In this document: positions 34,096 through 46,682 of the stretch, piece by piece | Layout of the letters: each line of letters starts with the position of its first letter | Position numbering within the stretch: the first letter of the stretch is position 1 | Assembly: GCA_900660155.1 (NCBI GenBank) | Contig: CABFPE010000097.1 | Span: 1,248,637-1,312,636, forward strand | Direction: 5' to 3' | DNA length: 64,000 bases | Source of the DNA: Hofstenia miamia | Lineage: Eukaryota > Xenacoelomorpha > Acoela > Hofsteniidae | Notes under the pieces: generated by a model | What the model was told of the DNA's origin: nothing | The model's input: only the letters and a program-made list of their open reading frames with translations | Databases searched by the model: none | Translations under genes and position numbers: made by a program

Positions 34096-35452
34096 TCATT
34101 GCAATTATGAGTTACTATACAACCATTGCTTTTGATTTTCTGTTTGTATTATACATACGTAGGCATATATACAGTAGAACATAATGCAATACATGTAGAA
34201 TGAAAAATGAGAATGAATATTATTTATTATAATCTTCTTCTTTAATGGGACAGGCAGGAATTTCTGCGTTGCGTTCATGTTTTATTCAAAAAGTCTAGAT
34301 ATAATGCAACGGCCACATTAAGTTAACAACTACGTGTAAAAATTCATTATTGTACAATTATTTGGTATCTACAGCACCGTTTTCTATTACATAATATAAC
34401 AAAAATTGCCTATGGCGAAACTACATTTTCTAGCAAAAGCAGAGCGGTTATGATTTTTTGTTGCGGTCGGTACAGAAGCTGTGCGTGGGGCTCAGGTGTG
34501 GAAGCGGGTGTGGATCGAGGCTGGTCGGGTAGAAGGTTTTTTTACCTATATCAGATCAAGTGGGATCATTAAATAACATTGACATTAAATACTGATTACA
34601 TGTTTAGGTTCTAAAAGCAACATTGAACTATTCAACTGTGTGTTAGATAAAAATGTTTTGTCGCATGGCAAGTAATGCATAGTAAAACATTTAATTTTCC
34701 CATTACTGACAGGTTAATTATGTCTTAAAACACAGATATTTTTGATTTTTTGGAAACATGTGCCGCTTGCAAATCTAATCTCCATTAAGATTAATCTAAT
34801 CTGCCTTGAACACTAGTTTGCACTCCATAACACACTTTTTTCAAATTACCCTACTTCGTCGAACTTTTTTATGATAAGAGATTGTTATTTGTTTGTAGTG
34901 GATGCTAGTTTCATAAATGGTTAAGGACCGATCTGACGATATTCATTTTCTTATTACTATAATATGTTCTACATATAACTTTATTAAATTCTATTTTTAG
35001 TTTTGTTTTTAATTGGTCTTAGGCATATCAAATATTTCTGAAATTAGTAATTCCTTACACCGATACAAATCAGCAAGTCGGGTTCAGTCCGATCAAATTT
35101 TGGAAGATGGGTCGGGCCACTCTTGTCTATTATCCACTACTGCTTGACAGTGAGCAAGGGTCTTCGTAGAAATCAGAGAATTTCAATATTCAATCGGTGA
35201 AAAAAACCCATAAACAGCAATTTCTGCAAATTTTTGAAGCCAATATAACCACAGAGAGACAGGTCCAAGCTCCAAAATTCCAGTTTTATTCATTTTTTGA
35301 TGCAAAGGGTTAACTAAAATAATGAGAACTTTTTCAATCTATAAACAAAAATCACTAATTTTTACAATATCAGAAAATCACAATATTGCTCAACTACAGT
35401 ATAAGCAAAATGAAAAAATATTGATAACAAAGATTTTGCAATTATAGTAAGG
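34096..35452. other. Spacer, no gene; fragments of further DNA transposons possible
   Basis: GC-rich patches at 34440-34545 and 35075-35125 (gtcgggttcag..., gatgggtcgggccactcttg) resemble hAT subterminal sequence, but I found no paired ends. Confidence 0.35.
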
Positions 35453-35460
35453 GTCTTAAG

Positions 35461-36106
35461 TAGTGCTGTGCGTCCCAATATATTTTAACCCGATTAACCG
35501 GACATGATATCCTCTTAACTTAACCGCATGTTAACCAGATATTTGAAAATCAGAATCAAATTCAAATTAAAAAGAAAATATATTCTATTTCTATCTTTCA
35601 AAATGAAATTGATATATTGCTATTTGTTAACATAATTATATATATATATATATATATATGTTTATACATATTTATGTAAATCTATATATATATTTATAAA
35701 TATATATATCGTCTTCGTGATTCAAACCTAATAATAAACGCAAAGTTTATCAAAATTTAATGAAGGAAATGTCTATAGTTACAGAAAATAGAATAGAATA
35801 AGAAATTTAGAATTTTCTGAATGATTTTATCTATTTGAAGCATAATCAAACAATAACAATTTGATTTTCCAGCATCATTTTTTCTTAAATTTGATAATTT
35901 TTTTTCGAATAGCTACTCCATATTTGTTCAGCAAATTGTACATTAGGACTAGAAAGAGAATAAGTAAGAATCCTTGCACCCTTTGCTAAATTTTCTAGTT
36001 TTGTAACACTGAAATCATTTTGAAATTCAAAAATTCAATTTCTTAACCGGATTTTAACCTGATTAACCGGCTTTAACCGGTTTTAACCGGACCGGATCCA
36101 GCACCA
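35461..36106. mobile_element. 646-bp hAT non-autonomous element
   Basis: Flanked by perfect 8-bp duplications gtcttaag (35453-35460 and 36107-36114). Ends are tagtgctgtgcg on the left and tggtgctggatcc on the right, read inward. Both subterminal regions hold repeated ttaaccgg words, especially 36045-36090. The interior includes an AT microsatellite at about 35636-35660. No coding sequence. Confidence 0.85.
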
Positions 36107-36114
36107 GTCTTAAG

Positions 36115-37998
36115 TCCATATTATATGCTGCAAAACTGCTTTACCCCTATGTGTGCAACTACTAAATACAGTGCAGTATTGTGTCACCTAATTAAATCGT
36201 CGATTAGAAATTAAATTGAAGAATCTAAGGCCTGTACTAACTTTAAGTCGCGCAAAGATGAAAGAAATACTGATTGGCTACAACTAGAATTTTTTTACGG
36301 ATATTTTGTAACATATATTTATTCTCTACAGTAGAAGTCAGATGACTTTATCCGCATACATAATGGAACTATTATTATTGTATCTAAAAATTTGCTTATT
36401 TCTGCTCTTTTCAAAAGTTTTACTTTTGGAGTATTTTTCGTCATGTAGGTTAATTTGTGATTTCTGATGATTTGCCTATTTTAAAGGATTATACGAGCTT
36501 TCTTTGAAATAAAACTGCTAACTAACTACCGATCTTCCCTTCTTTCTATTAATTTATAAGTGACTTCTGATTTTCAGGCCTATGCGAAAAATGCATGTAA
36601 TAGCATATCATTCAATTACAGTTGCTATCAAAAACTTATGGAGCCTTAGTTTTCATTACCTCGTCGGAGGCGCAATATCAAATTTTACACTGAATTACAA
36701 GATTCCTACGGATATATTAATAAAAAACCAATAGCATAGAACAGCCAAAATTGCTAGGTTACTGATATCATAGTTTTAATTTTATTAGTGTGTACTCTTT
36801 TGAGTGCATTGGCGTTAAAATTATCAAATGTTGAATAAATGCAACATTGGATAATATTTTGTTATCTTACTTTACTGCTATTTATCATATTATACTCAAT
36901 TTAAAACGCATGCAAACACTTTTATACCTACAAACAGTTGAAAGGAAGTAGACTAATAAAATTAACAGATCTTAAAAATAAAATCATCAATTATCGAAAA
37001 CAGAAAAGCAAGTTGAATCGTCATAGACAGAGAAAAACATAACATTTGCGGGATAGAAACGGATTAGTCAGGAGCAACAAGGATTATGGCATTAATTTTG
37101 TTTTCCAGTAATATCCTGTGGCCAGTGGTCAAATTTATCATAAAGTTCATCAATAGGGAGAGTCTGGATTGCTTTAAATTTTATTGCTTAAAAAGTAGGT
37201 ACTGAAATTTTACGTCCTTGTGGTTTTTGAATTAATGTACCCTTTATAGGTGTTTCACATAAGGCAGGCATAAAATAATATCACAAGATTTGTAGATCTT
37301 TGTTTTGTATAATATAATTTTTTGCATAACACAACATCGATGTACTCTTTTGTGTACACATATATTTTAACGTATTAGACTGCCATATCTTAGGAATTCA
37401 AAATAAAAAGTTTATCTATGCTTAATACAATGTTTATCACATTATATTTACATAGGTATTTACATATATACTTGCAATATTAATGTTAGAAATTAATAAT
37501 ATATTGCATGTTTCCCTTGAAAATTTTGCCATAACTCTTGTGCAATCAAAATTTTGAATAGAAAATGCTTAATGTGTTGTAGCAAGGAAAACACTAAAAG
37601 AGAATAATATAAGTTTACTAAATGTAGTAGTTCCATTTATGTGATTAGCTATTTCTCATGTGTACTCAAAAACTTATGGAGCCTTAGTTTTCATTAATCA
37701 TAGATAGAGTATTGTAATGTTAAACCTAAGAAATATATAGTATAATTTTTCGTTTGAGATTCAGCTTAGATTCTTGTCAAATAACAAATTGCAAAATTAT
37801 AATTGTTTGAATCAAAAGCATTCAATTCTGATTGGCTGAAAGAAAATCGTATAAATGCAGTGAAAATGTATAATGATTCCATTTCAGCAAGGTGAGTATT
37901 AACAGAATTTTTAAACTTATATGGCATATTGGTTTTGCATTAAAATAAAAACATATGTCTTTTCTAGATATATACATTCAAGGAAGTGCAATTTATGC
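36115..37998. other. AT-rich spacer with an exact 30-bp direct repeat
   Basis: No gene seen. The 30-mer beginning caaaaacttatggagcctta occurs at 36629-36658 and again at 37667-37696. The flanks of the two copies are unrelated. Confidence 0.5.
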
Positions 37999-38046
37999 AT
38001 ATATATATATATATATATATAGATATATATATATATATATATTTGA

Positions 38047-38077
<31 letters not shown>

Positions 38078-38082
38078 ATACA
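37999..38082. repeat. (AT)n microsatellite with interruptions
   Basis: AT run broken by 'aga', 'tttga' and 'tta'. It generates spurious Ile/Tyr frames on both strands. Confidence 0.9.
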
Positions 38083-39999
38083 TTTTTATTTGATAGATTC
38101 AACAAATTTAACAGTAGATTTAGTAAAGCAAGTAATAAATATAAAACATGTACTTTTCCATTTCATCATTTTAATATGCATGTACATAAAGTGCAAAAAT
38201 GTAAATTCTCTTAATTATTCGAATTTATGGAGAAAAAGGATACAATTATCCTAAATTATTATCAATACTGCGCATTAATATGCAAAAAAACAGAATTTCA
38301 ATGCGCACACAAACTATTTAAGTGGTTTTTTAGAAGAAAATAATTGGAGGATGGGATGGAATGGAAAAATTCTATTTTAGAATTTGTTTGTATTATTAAT
38401 GTTAGAATTTCAATATTTTATTACTCTCGCCATGATTTCAAAATATTCAAAATCTAAATGCAGAGAAATAATTGAAAATTTTGATTTGAAATAAAGTGAA
38501 GCATTTACTATATTTTTTGAGATAGAATCATTCGAAGCTTTAATATATTTTTTCCTACTAGAATCAGCTTAAAAAACTAAAATGTTTTGAACATATGAGA
38601 AAATATGTAATTTGTTTTGAATGTTATTGCTAAAAATTGTCCCATGTTAGTCCTCAAACAATAAATTCTGAATTATTTAAAACATTAAGTGCTAGTATGG
38701 TATAAAGAGACTTCAAGAAGTTTTGTGAAATTCACTGATAATGAAGTTTAATAATATTTTCCAGTATATAATATATAGTTTATTTATAAGTTTTTAATTG
38801 ATTTTACAACCTCTTTTTAAAATCATCCTCTTAGAATAGCAACATAATTTCCTTCTAATTTGAGCTTGCCGACATTTCTTGAGTTAATTAATGGATTATG
38901 AAAACCCGTAATCTATAAATACCAATCGATAAATTTTTAAAGCTCCATGCATGATTCAATTTGGATACATAAGTTGCGTTTGGTTTCGAAAGTGCATTCG
39001 CATATTCCAAATTATTAACTACTTGCGTATGCCCTATCTGCTCATAAAGTTGATGCCTAGGAGGCAGATTTATATTGATTTTTCAGTTTTTTGGCTATTG
39101 CGCTGATTAATAGATTAATTGTTTACAGATTTCTGTAACCTCTACGGCCTTGTCTTGCTATCATTAAATTCAAATATACAAACTTTTACATTATTAAATT
39201 ATAAAGCTTTCATATATAAATCAGCATGTGAATGAAATATGAAAATCTGATAATTTAGTGTTACTTAAACAACCAAGGCTTAGGGATGTTATTTAATGAC
39301 ACTTGGTAACTAGTTTATCGCTAATTATAATGGGATTCTTTCAATATACAGTATATGTATGTGATGGTTTCTCCAAATAATATTTAAACGCTTATAATTC
39401 TAGAACTAATGAAGATATTTAAAATCTGAAAGTACCACAAGATAGAGAATTGCCTCCTCTTTCACTTTCAAACTTTAATTCGCGACCATAAATGAAAACT
39501 TTTGAAATACGCATGCGCCCATGCACGGGGCTCATGCTGTTTCACTCCAGAAAGCAAAATATTTAAAGGTAGTTATTGTTTCAATGGACATTAGACCGAC
39601 TCATTATTTGACCAAGGTATGGAAAAAATGCGAATATTTTTGAAAAACCGGATTTAATTGAAAAAAGTTCTTATTTGCAATAACTTCATTCACAAAGATA
39701 AGTTTTAGTACAATTCCTTCAGCATTTCAAGAGCGGGATGTGTCCATAGAAAAGGTTTACAAAATTTCTTAACAGGCATGGAAAAAATTGTTCAAAGATG
39801 TAAAGAAATTGTTCAGATACTTAAAAGTAACAATAGTAGAAATAGACTTAACAGTTGTGGACGATCACCTGAATAAAGTAAAGAAAAATAGATGTTGTTT
39901 TAAGACAAAATTTAAATATTTTTCTCAAGACTTAAGTAGTTTTATGAATGGAATTATTAATTTTAAAAGTTTGAATTTCTGCGAGCATTATTATAATCT
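38083..39999. other. AT-rich spacer, no gene recognised
   Basis: A frame at 39788-40030 (80 codons, Lys-rich) has no motif. Nothing else stands out. Confidence 0.4.
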
Positions 40000-40225
40000 A
40001 ATAATCACTAGAACAGCTGTTACTACTTGAGAATAAGTTTACATCTGATGTTTTAAGTGTGAAAATTATGGAATAGAAACAAAATTTCTACAAATAGCAG
40101 ATTCAATGATATCGTCAGCATAATTGGAAGTACATTTAACTGCTAGTGTTTTTGGTGAATGAATGATGAAGCAAACAAAAAATCCTTAATTGTCATTTTG
40201 ACCTATTGTCGTGTTTCTAGTGTTT
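40000..40225. repeat. Dispersed repeat S, copy 1
   Basis: About 80 percent similar over about 200 bp to 47830-48057 in the same orientation. Shared blocks include tagaaacaaaa, gctagtgtttttg, aatgatgaag/aataatgaag and cattttgacctattg. No TIR or target duplication located, so the family is unknown. Confidence 0.75.
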
Positions 40226-41880
40226 AACATAATTTATATATTTTTGTAAATTCCTAAAAAATGGTTTCCAATGAAAATATAAAAGTGGAATAATTTCCTG
40301 GGTAATTATTTACTAGAATTGTATGGACATAGATACCAAATTTTATAGAGAAATTTACTAATTAACTGAAAAATCAAATGATTATATAGCATTTTAGTTA
40401 CAATAGTTTGAAAATCAAAATTAAGAACATAAGGTTTACAGTTGTAGTGTTCCTGAAAAATTGTGTTAATCCTTTATTGCAGTCTGAAGGCCTGTATAAA
40501 AATAGATGTGAATTAAACTTTTATGAAATGCCCATTGCGTAAAAGTGACAATATATGAATTTGTAAGTCAATTATAGCGGAAATAATAAGCATTATTTTC
40601 ATACTTCACTTTTATTTTAAAAAGTTTATTATATTTATTCAGAAGCAATATTTGTAGAATCTCATGATGTAGATTAAGAATTGCATTTAGCGTTTTTATT
40701 TGTATTTGTTACTAATTTTTATTGATTTTTTGTAGCCATGTTACCACATTTAATAAAGATATGTTAAAAAAAATATTATTCGAATTATGTACATTAAAAA
40801 TTTATTATCACTTTACCCAGTTTGATCATAGTAACTCAGACTAGTCTTATTAAATTGATTTTAATGCATAAGCCATATCTCATTTAGGATTCTTTAATGC
40901 AAACATTGAAGCTGTTCTACGATAGTTATCACTATCCAGACTTCTTTCCGATAATTAATATAACATAAAAACTATATTCCAAGGTAATTCAAACCTATGC
41001 TAATGAATTTCATGATCAATAATAAGATTTGAGCAATTTCAAAGATATTGAGTAAATTAACGTATTCAGATATTTGACATTAAGTTGAACTTAATTTAGA
41101 AACTATTCATTGATTGAAACAGCGTCTAACTAAATATTATAATGTTAATCAGATTATACATATATATATATAACACAATTTATTACAATGATGACTCAAT
41201 CTCAATGCTTAGAAAATTACAGGTTTTTTCTTAAATAGGAAATGTTTTAGGTTAGTGAGTGTCAGTCTTTTGTCTAGATTACGCTTGCGTTATAGAACCC
41301 ATATCACGTGTAATTTAACGAATTTTCAATGTGTAGGCGAAAGTTCTGAAAGGACTCAGGTTCCGATATTACCTTATGATTGTCATCACTATTTCAGGAT
41401 ATTTACTCGAATCTTAATAAGGATATTTTTAAAGTAAAATGTATTTTAACTTGGGTAAATCAGCCACTTAAAATATCTACTCTGTATGTTTCAAGATTAC
41501 AAAAAATATAAACTGGTATAAAAACTAATAATCTATTAAGACGTGTACACTCAAATAAACTAAAATAATTGCAGAACCTAGATTTCACAACAAACTTGTT
41601 GAGAAAGTTATTGTGATAAATGTTTTAAATAAATGCATGTATTTACTAATAAAATTTTCTGATATTTTCTGGTTTCTGTCAGTATAATTATGTAAAAAAA
41701 ACTACCTGATAAACAATATTTGGTCTACATAACTAAACATTTTGTGCTTTCTTATCAATTATTTCTAAAATAAATTTTAGCTTTCAGGCTAGATTTAGAA
41801 ATTTCCAGATGTTGATATCCGCGTTGCTATTTTCTTTTTTCTGGCTACGGGGACTAGCATTACATTACATAATTTTTTTC
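40226..41880. other. AT-rich spacer, no gene recognised
   Basis: A small AT run lies at about 41159-41171. No supported feature otherwise. Confidence 0.4.
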
Positions 41881-41883
41881 TAG

Positions 41884-42018
41884 GCTTCCGAAAAAACTTC
41901 AGCAATCTGACCTAGCCCTTCCTGACATCTGGGAGCCTATGGCTATGGCTATGGTTACTAGAGAATTTCTCCCGATAACTGGCGGATTTGAGGAAAAGTA
42001 TGTAAAGGAGAAGTAGTA
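41884..42018 (+). other. Possible terminal exon, unrecognised
   Basis: A polypyrimidine tract and AG (tttttttctag) precede an open segment reading LPKKLQQSDLALPDIWEPMA, then MAMVTREFLPITGGFEEKYV and KEK before TAG. The base composition is more balanced than its surroundings and the peptide looks protein-like. No upstream exon was identified. It could be a real last exon or a transposon remnant. Confidence 0.3.
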
Positions 42019-42192
42019 AAGCAAAGCTGGAAGTTGTCCGGAATTTTCGGGACTAGATAGGATCAGATTGATAGTTTCAAAGACCGCGCCAATAAAATTT
42101 TTTGGAAGGCCACTTAACTCCAATTGAAATATTAAGTTAAGATAAGACGTTATATACGCATAGGCCTATGCAATATATATGCATAGCATTGT

Positions 42193-42200
42193 ACTATATA

Positions 42201-42253
<53 letters not shown>

Positions 42254-42385
42254 TATATATACATATATATATGTGAATATATATATATATATATANNNNN
42301 NNNNNNNNNNNNNNNNNNNNNNNNNNNNNNNNNNNNNNNNNNNNNNNNNNNNNNNNNNNNNNNNNNNNNNNNNNNNNNNNNNNNN

Positions 42386-42415
<30 letters not shown>
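42193..42415. repeat. (AT)n microsatellite containing a 90-N gap (42296-42385)
   Basis: AT runs on both sides of the Ns. The assembly failed inside the microsatellite, and the gap length is probably nominal. Confidence 0.95.
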
Positions 42416-42418
<3 letters not shown>

Positions 42419-42622
42419 TATGAAACAATCCAGGTTTATATTGACTTCTTGGAGCAAAGATTGAATGAAGAACAATCCAAAAGCATGACAACCATGACTC
42501 CCATTATTACTGCATCATCTATGAAGTATCTCGTGAAGAAAATATTATGCAAAGACGTGTGCGATAAGTGGCCAATAATTAGTTCAGCAAGGGGAATTTG
42601 TTTGAAGCTTTTCTATCATTGA
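42419..42622 (+). other. Coding-like segment upstream of piggyBac relic, unrecognised
   Basis: Open for about 67 codons (for example 'DFLEQRLNEEQSKSMTTMTP', then 'MKYLVKKILCKDVCDKWP') and stops at TGA. Balanced codon use suggests former coding sequence. It may be a separate transposon protein remnant; no family recognised. Confidence 0.3.
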
Positions 42623-42889
42623 CACCACACATTATGAGTACAGGGAATGTTAATGAAGTTAAGTATCGTTATGGAGTTAAATGGCGTTTCAAATAACCTG
42701 GAGTTGCGTTGTGGATTCCAAAATATTTCGAAAAATTGAGGATCATAATGAAGTGGAGGTAGAATGGGGTAGGAATTCTACAAGAAATATCGTTAGCTTA
42801 GATGCACGACTAAAGCTGGATTGATGTAATTACGAAATGCAATGATGATGTTGAAACATATTTTCAAAAACAATCATACTTTGCAAAGA

Positions 42890-43930
42890 ACAGAGAGATG
42901 TCATCTAATGCTCTCTATGAATCTGATAATTCTAAAGGCGAAAGTGATACTTAAGTAAGAGAAGATGTTTGTGTTTTAGAAACACTGGAAGGTAATTATG
43001 GAGAAAACTGTTTAGTAGAGGAATACGATGTAATAAGTACACATTGCAATTCTACTCCTCAATTGCGATGGCGTATTAAAAGAGAAGAGTTTGATAAACG
43101 CGAATGGCAAGAAAATCGCCCTCAATGAACTCCTGCTGAAACTCCATTCTCATATTTTTCACAATTCTGTACTGCTTATGAGTTTTTGGAAAATATGTGT
43201 GAAATGTCAATCAAACCTGGATTAAACAGTTGGGTACTGGTAGCAATACTATTATGTATTTTGACAACTGATACAATTCTCCAGAATTATAAGATGCTCT
43301 TTTCAATAAAGGAATTTCATCAATTGGAGCTTTATGGTTAAACCGAGCCGAGCAAATGGATTGAACTTCATAATTGATAAAGTTAACAAAATTGGTAAAT
43401 AAGGCAAAATTAGCTGCATTCTGTGGGATGAAAATAAACCTGTGACCATCATGTCAACATTTATTGGTAGCGAGACCCACGAAAAATATAAGTGATTTTG
43501 TCGCAAGCAAAAAACCCATATAAATCAAAATAGACCTCATTGTGTGAAAGGAAATAATACCTGAATAGCATTGAGGTAACAGACATCATTACATGAATCT
43601 ATTTTTTCATTTGATAGATCTAATGTACATTCAATGCTTGGTGTGACGAAGTTAATATTACACAAATTACAATTTTAGGATTAGTTTAGTGAAAAATGTA
43701 GACAGTCATAATATCTCCACTCCAAGAAGAGGATGTGTTTCATATATTGAACAAATTGCGAACAAAAGAAACTGTGGTGGAAAAAGCGCCATTGATTCTA
43801 CAGAAGTTTGTGAAAAACGAGGAAGTTGCAAGCTATCAGGCTATCAAGCCAAACCAATAGTTACGGTTATGTGTAGAAAGTATAGCGTTTATCTGTGTTA
43901 AGAAAGGAAAAACCGTTTTAGTACAGTACT
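42890..43930 (+). mobile_element. piggyBac transposase relic
   Basis: Plus-strand fragments follow the piggyBac order. An acidic N-terminal part leads to 'ETPFSYFSQFCTAYEFLENM' (cf. P..YF..F.T...FE.M). Next are 'IMYFDN' with 'YNSPEL' and 'DALFNKGISSIGAL' near 43255 (cf. YFDN.F.S..L...L...GI...GT). Then come 'WDENKPVTIMSTFIG' near 43427 (cf. W.D.KPV...ST), 'HYMNLFFHLIDLMYI' near 43585, and a C-terminal Cys-rich tail 'CEKRGSCKLSG'...'CRKYSVYLC' near 43810-43900. Fragments shift frame several times and stops intervene. A large part between the N-terminal and YFDN blocks, including the first catalytic Asp region, seems to be missing. No TTAA-flanked ends located. Inactive copy. Confidence 0.8.
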
Positions 43931-44499
43931 TACCATTGTTTGTAAAATGCTGTTTGTGAATTATGAGTAAATTTCATTTTGTTCTTAAAATGTCCAATGG
44001 GACTCTAAAGTGACAAACGTATTACGGCAAAACATGTAGAAGTATAAATTTAAAAAATGTACATACTTAAATATTCCTGTTTTAATGTCATAAATAATAA
44101 TAATAATAATAAATATAATATAAGAAAAATTAACCTGCTAAAAATTATGCTTATGATAACTATTGATAAAATTCCTATTTTGAAAGTTTTCAACCAGTCA
44201 AAATCTCTTAAGCGAAGCTCTGTTGTGTCACAATTATGGTCTTTAACTTCCTGCTGAAGTAAATATTTGTTGATTCAAACGATATCAATTTTCTCAAGGC
44301 AATACATTTTTTGCGATAGGAACTCAAAAGCAGCGTATCTGATACCTGTTATATTCTTACTCAGAGTAGAATTCAATTTTAGACAAAGCAAAGTTTAAGA
44401 ATATATTTTCTGAAGCAAAGCATTTAATGCTTACGACTGAAAGATATTGGTAATAATTACTTAATTTATTGAAATTTAATAAGTATTTTAAATAATATA

Positions 44500-45330
44500 T
44501 TTAGGCATATGAAATATACAAGGAAATGTAAATATTTGGTAAAAGTCTTATCTCACATGTATGTTTCATTGCATATGCATATTACACAGGCTAAAATAAT
44601 ATAATTGGCTAAAACAGAAATACTGAAAAATTTAGCACGATTCATATAACTTCCAACCACAGACATTCTATCTTCACTTAACTCAACAAAAGCGACCATC
44701 ATTGCTTTGAGTGACCAAACATTTGTGTATGTTCCTTGTGGATGTGGAGAAGGTGGACATGATTTAGCCAACATAGGTTCATCATAGCTCTCTTATAAGC
44801 TTTGAGGCTCTCGAAATGCACTGAATGAGTGCTCATTGACAGTTTTGGTTGAAGGAATCGCCAAAAGCAACTGCCTCATCAATACAATTTCTGATATTGG
44901 CATAGACACATCAAGTAGAGCCCTTGAAACTATTTTCAGATGTCCCCAATGCAGATTCTTTCTTTGTTTCTAGGATATGTTGATGGCAGAATTTGAAGAT
45001 ATAGTCTGAGGTGGTGGGTTAACCAATTTTCTTTGTAGAAAGCAGTAACGTTATTCAAGAAAATCTCCCACGATTCAAAGAAGCAGAAATTCCTACAAAT
45101 TCTTGTGCACCTGGAATCCGGGTTGATCAATTCCGTACAATCAGGTCGAGTACCACATAATACCACTGCTAGTAGCTTGAATTGAACTCAGAAAGGAACG
45201 TGGCATCAGCAACACCGTTCTTGAATATCTGCGAAGATTTTCCTCTTCATGGTAGCTCAAGTTTATCAACATCCAAATCAGCTTGGTGTTGAATTGCCAT
45301 TCATCAGCAGGAGGCAAAGGAGTCGTCACT
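44500..45330 (-). mobile_element. Probable hAT transposase relic (C-terminal region)
   Basis: On the minus strand near 44900-44800: 'VSMPISEIVLMRQLLLAIPS' followed by 'TKTVNEHSFSAFRE'. This resembles the hAT dimerisation segment (L..L..IP.TSA..ERSFSAL). Upstream open pieces (45329-45141, 45166-44936) could belong to the same protein but have no diagnostic motif. Ends not found. Confidence 0.45.
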
Positions 45331-46069
45331 CCATAACTGCTGCAATATGTTTGCAGCCATCATCCCTAACCCTAACCCCTTCCAAAACATGTGACGAAGT
45401 ATCGACTATCTCAGGTTAGTGCCAAAATGGAAGCGAAATGGTTTTCAAAGCCAATTATTCGTACTCTCATAGTAGGATAATATGTAGCAATCTTTCCTGC
45501 ATTTCATGCTTTGTGAGGAACAAAGTAGATGTTTAAGACAGATTTGAGTGTACATGTACAGGAAATCAAACTCTTTGTACAAAGTTCTATAATTCCTGAT
45601 GAGTTAGGTGCCAGCTTTTCGAACATGAAGTACGCCCAAATGTTTCCAACTGATCGGACCAGCTCCGCCGGCTCTGATTTTACCCTTTGAGTCACAAATC
45701 GTTTTTTTTTCACATTCTCATTCAATTTTTGCCAAGCCTATTAAGAAATTTGGGAGCCTTGGGATTGGGACACGTCTATTGGTGGGTGTATTTTTAAAAT
45801 AAGTAATAAAAATTATTGGTGTGTCTGAAGTTCATTAAAATATTAACTTTTTCAGAGAATATCCGATTATTACAAAAACATTCTAATTCTTTCAGTGTCT
45901 ACTGTTCAGAAATACTACGATCTAATGTAATAACTGTTTGATAGGTTTGAAGGACCACGAAAAGATATATAATTACTTACATTGCTTAATTACAGAAATT
46001 TTTAATTTTTATCTACTTTTATTTTCTTTTCCTAGATAGCATAAGCATATTTTAGGTAAACTTTTTTAG

Positions 46070-46682
46070 TAATTGGGCGACAACTTTTGCTGCGATTTAC
46101 CACATGGTTCTTCTCTCCATTGATCGAGTTATCGCCATCAAGTTACCAATTTGGTACAAGAACAACAGCAAACCTGTGTTGGCATACAAGATGAGTGCTA
46201 CCGCAATAATATTTTCAATCATGTTATCATCACCAAACCTTTATAAGTTTAACTTGAAAAAAGGATTGTGTGTACTAGAAGGAAGTGAGATATTTATATT
46301 TTGGTATGTTCGTGTTTATCTAGCAACGTTTGGATTCGTTATTCCATTCGGTATAGTTTTCCTTTCTAACTTCTTCTTTATTTTCAGCTTAAGACGACGA
46401 AATAGAGAAAGTTCTTTTGAGAGAAGGCTGACAATAATGTTGGTTACCAACTGCACAGTATTTTGCATAATTACAGCAGCTCTAGTAGTTCTGGCATACT
46501 ACTATTTTAATTCGCAAATCCTTACTCCTTATGACCATGCTATGTTCTTACTTAATGAAAATACACAATATCTTTTGGCCTCATTAAATTTTTCTGTAAA
46601 CTTTCTTTTATATTTCATAAGCGGTGCTGTTTATCGTCTAGCATTTTTTTCATGGTGCAAGCAGGTGTTCAAAATGTGTTAG
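46070..46682 (+). CDS. Rhodopsin-family GPCR, last exon (end of TM3 to C-terminus)
   Basis: An AG acceptor at 46068-46069 after a T-rich tract opens a frame reading NWATTFAAIYHMVLLSIDRV, then IAIKLPIWYK. This is the end of TM3 with DRV in place of the DRY motif. TM4 (about SATAIIFSIMLSSPNLY) is followed by an extracellular loop with one Cys (LCVLEG). TM5 is AFT-like (YLATFGFVIPFGIVFLSNFFF). A short basic third loop (SLRRRNRESSFERRL) leads to TM6 (MLVTNCTVFCIITAALVVLA) and TM7 (LASLNFSVNFLLYFISG, an N-x-x-x-N-x-x-x-Y variant of NPxxY). The protein ends shortly after at TAG with Cys residues that could be palmitoylated. The pattern resembles invertebrate neuropeptide receptors of the FMRFamide-receptor-like group (inference). 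Exons for the N-terminus and TM1-TM3 are not recognised in the window. Confidence 0.75.

Noticed and set aside
39360-39430. Similarity of 'aacgcttataattc' region to the MITE interior near 20040
   Set aside because: Match is short and no TIRs were found; not enough to call a related element.
42194-42491. Long Ile/Tyr frames across the 42.3-kb gap on both strands
   Set aside because: Products of an AT microsatellite and Ns; not protein.
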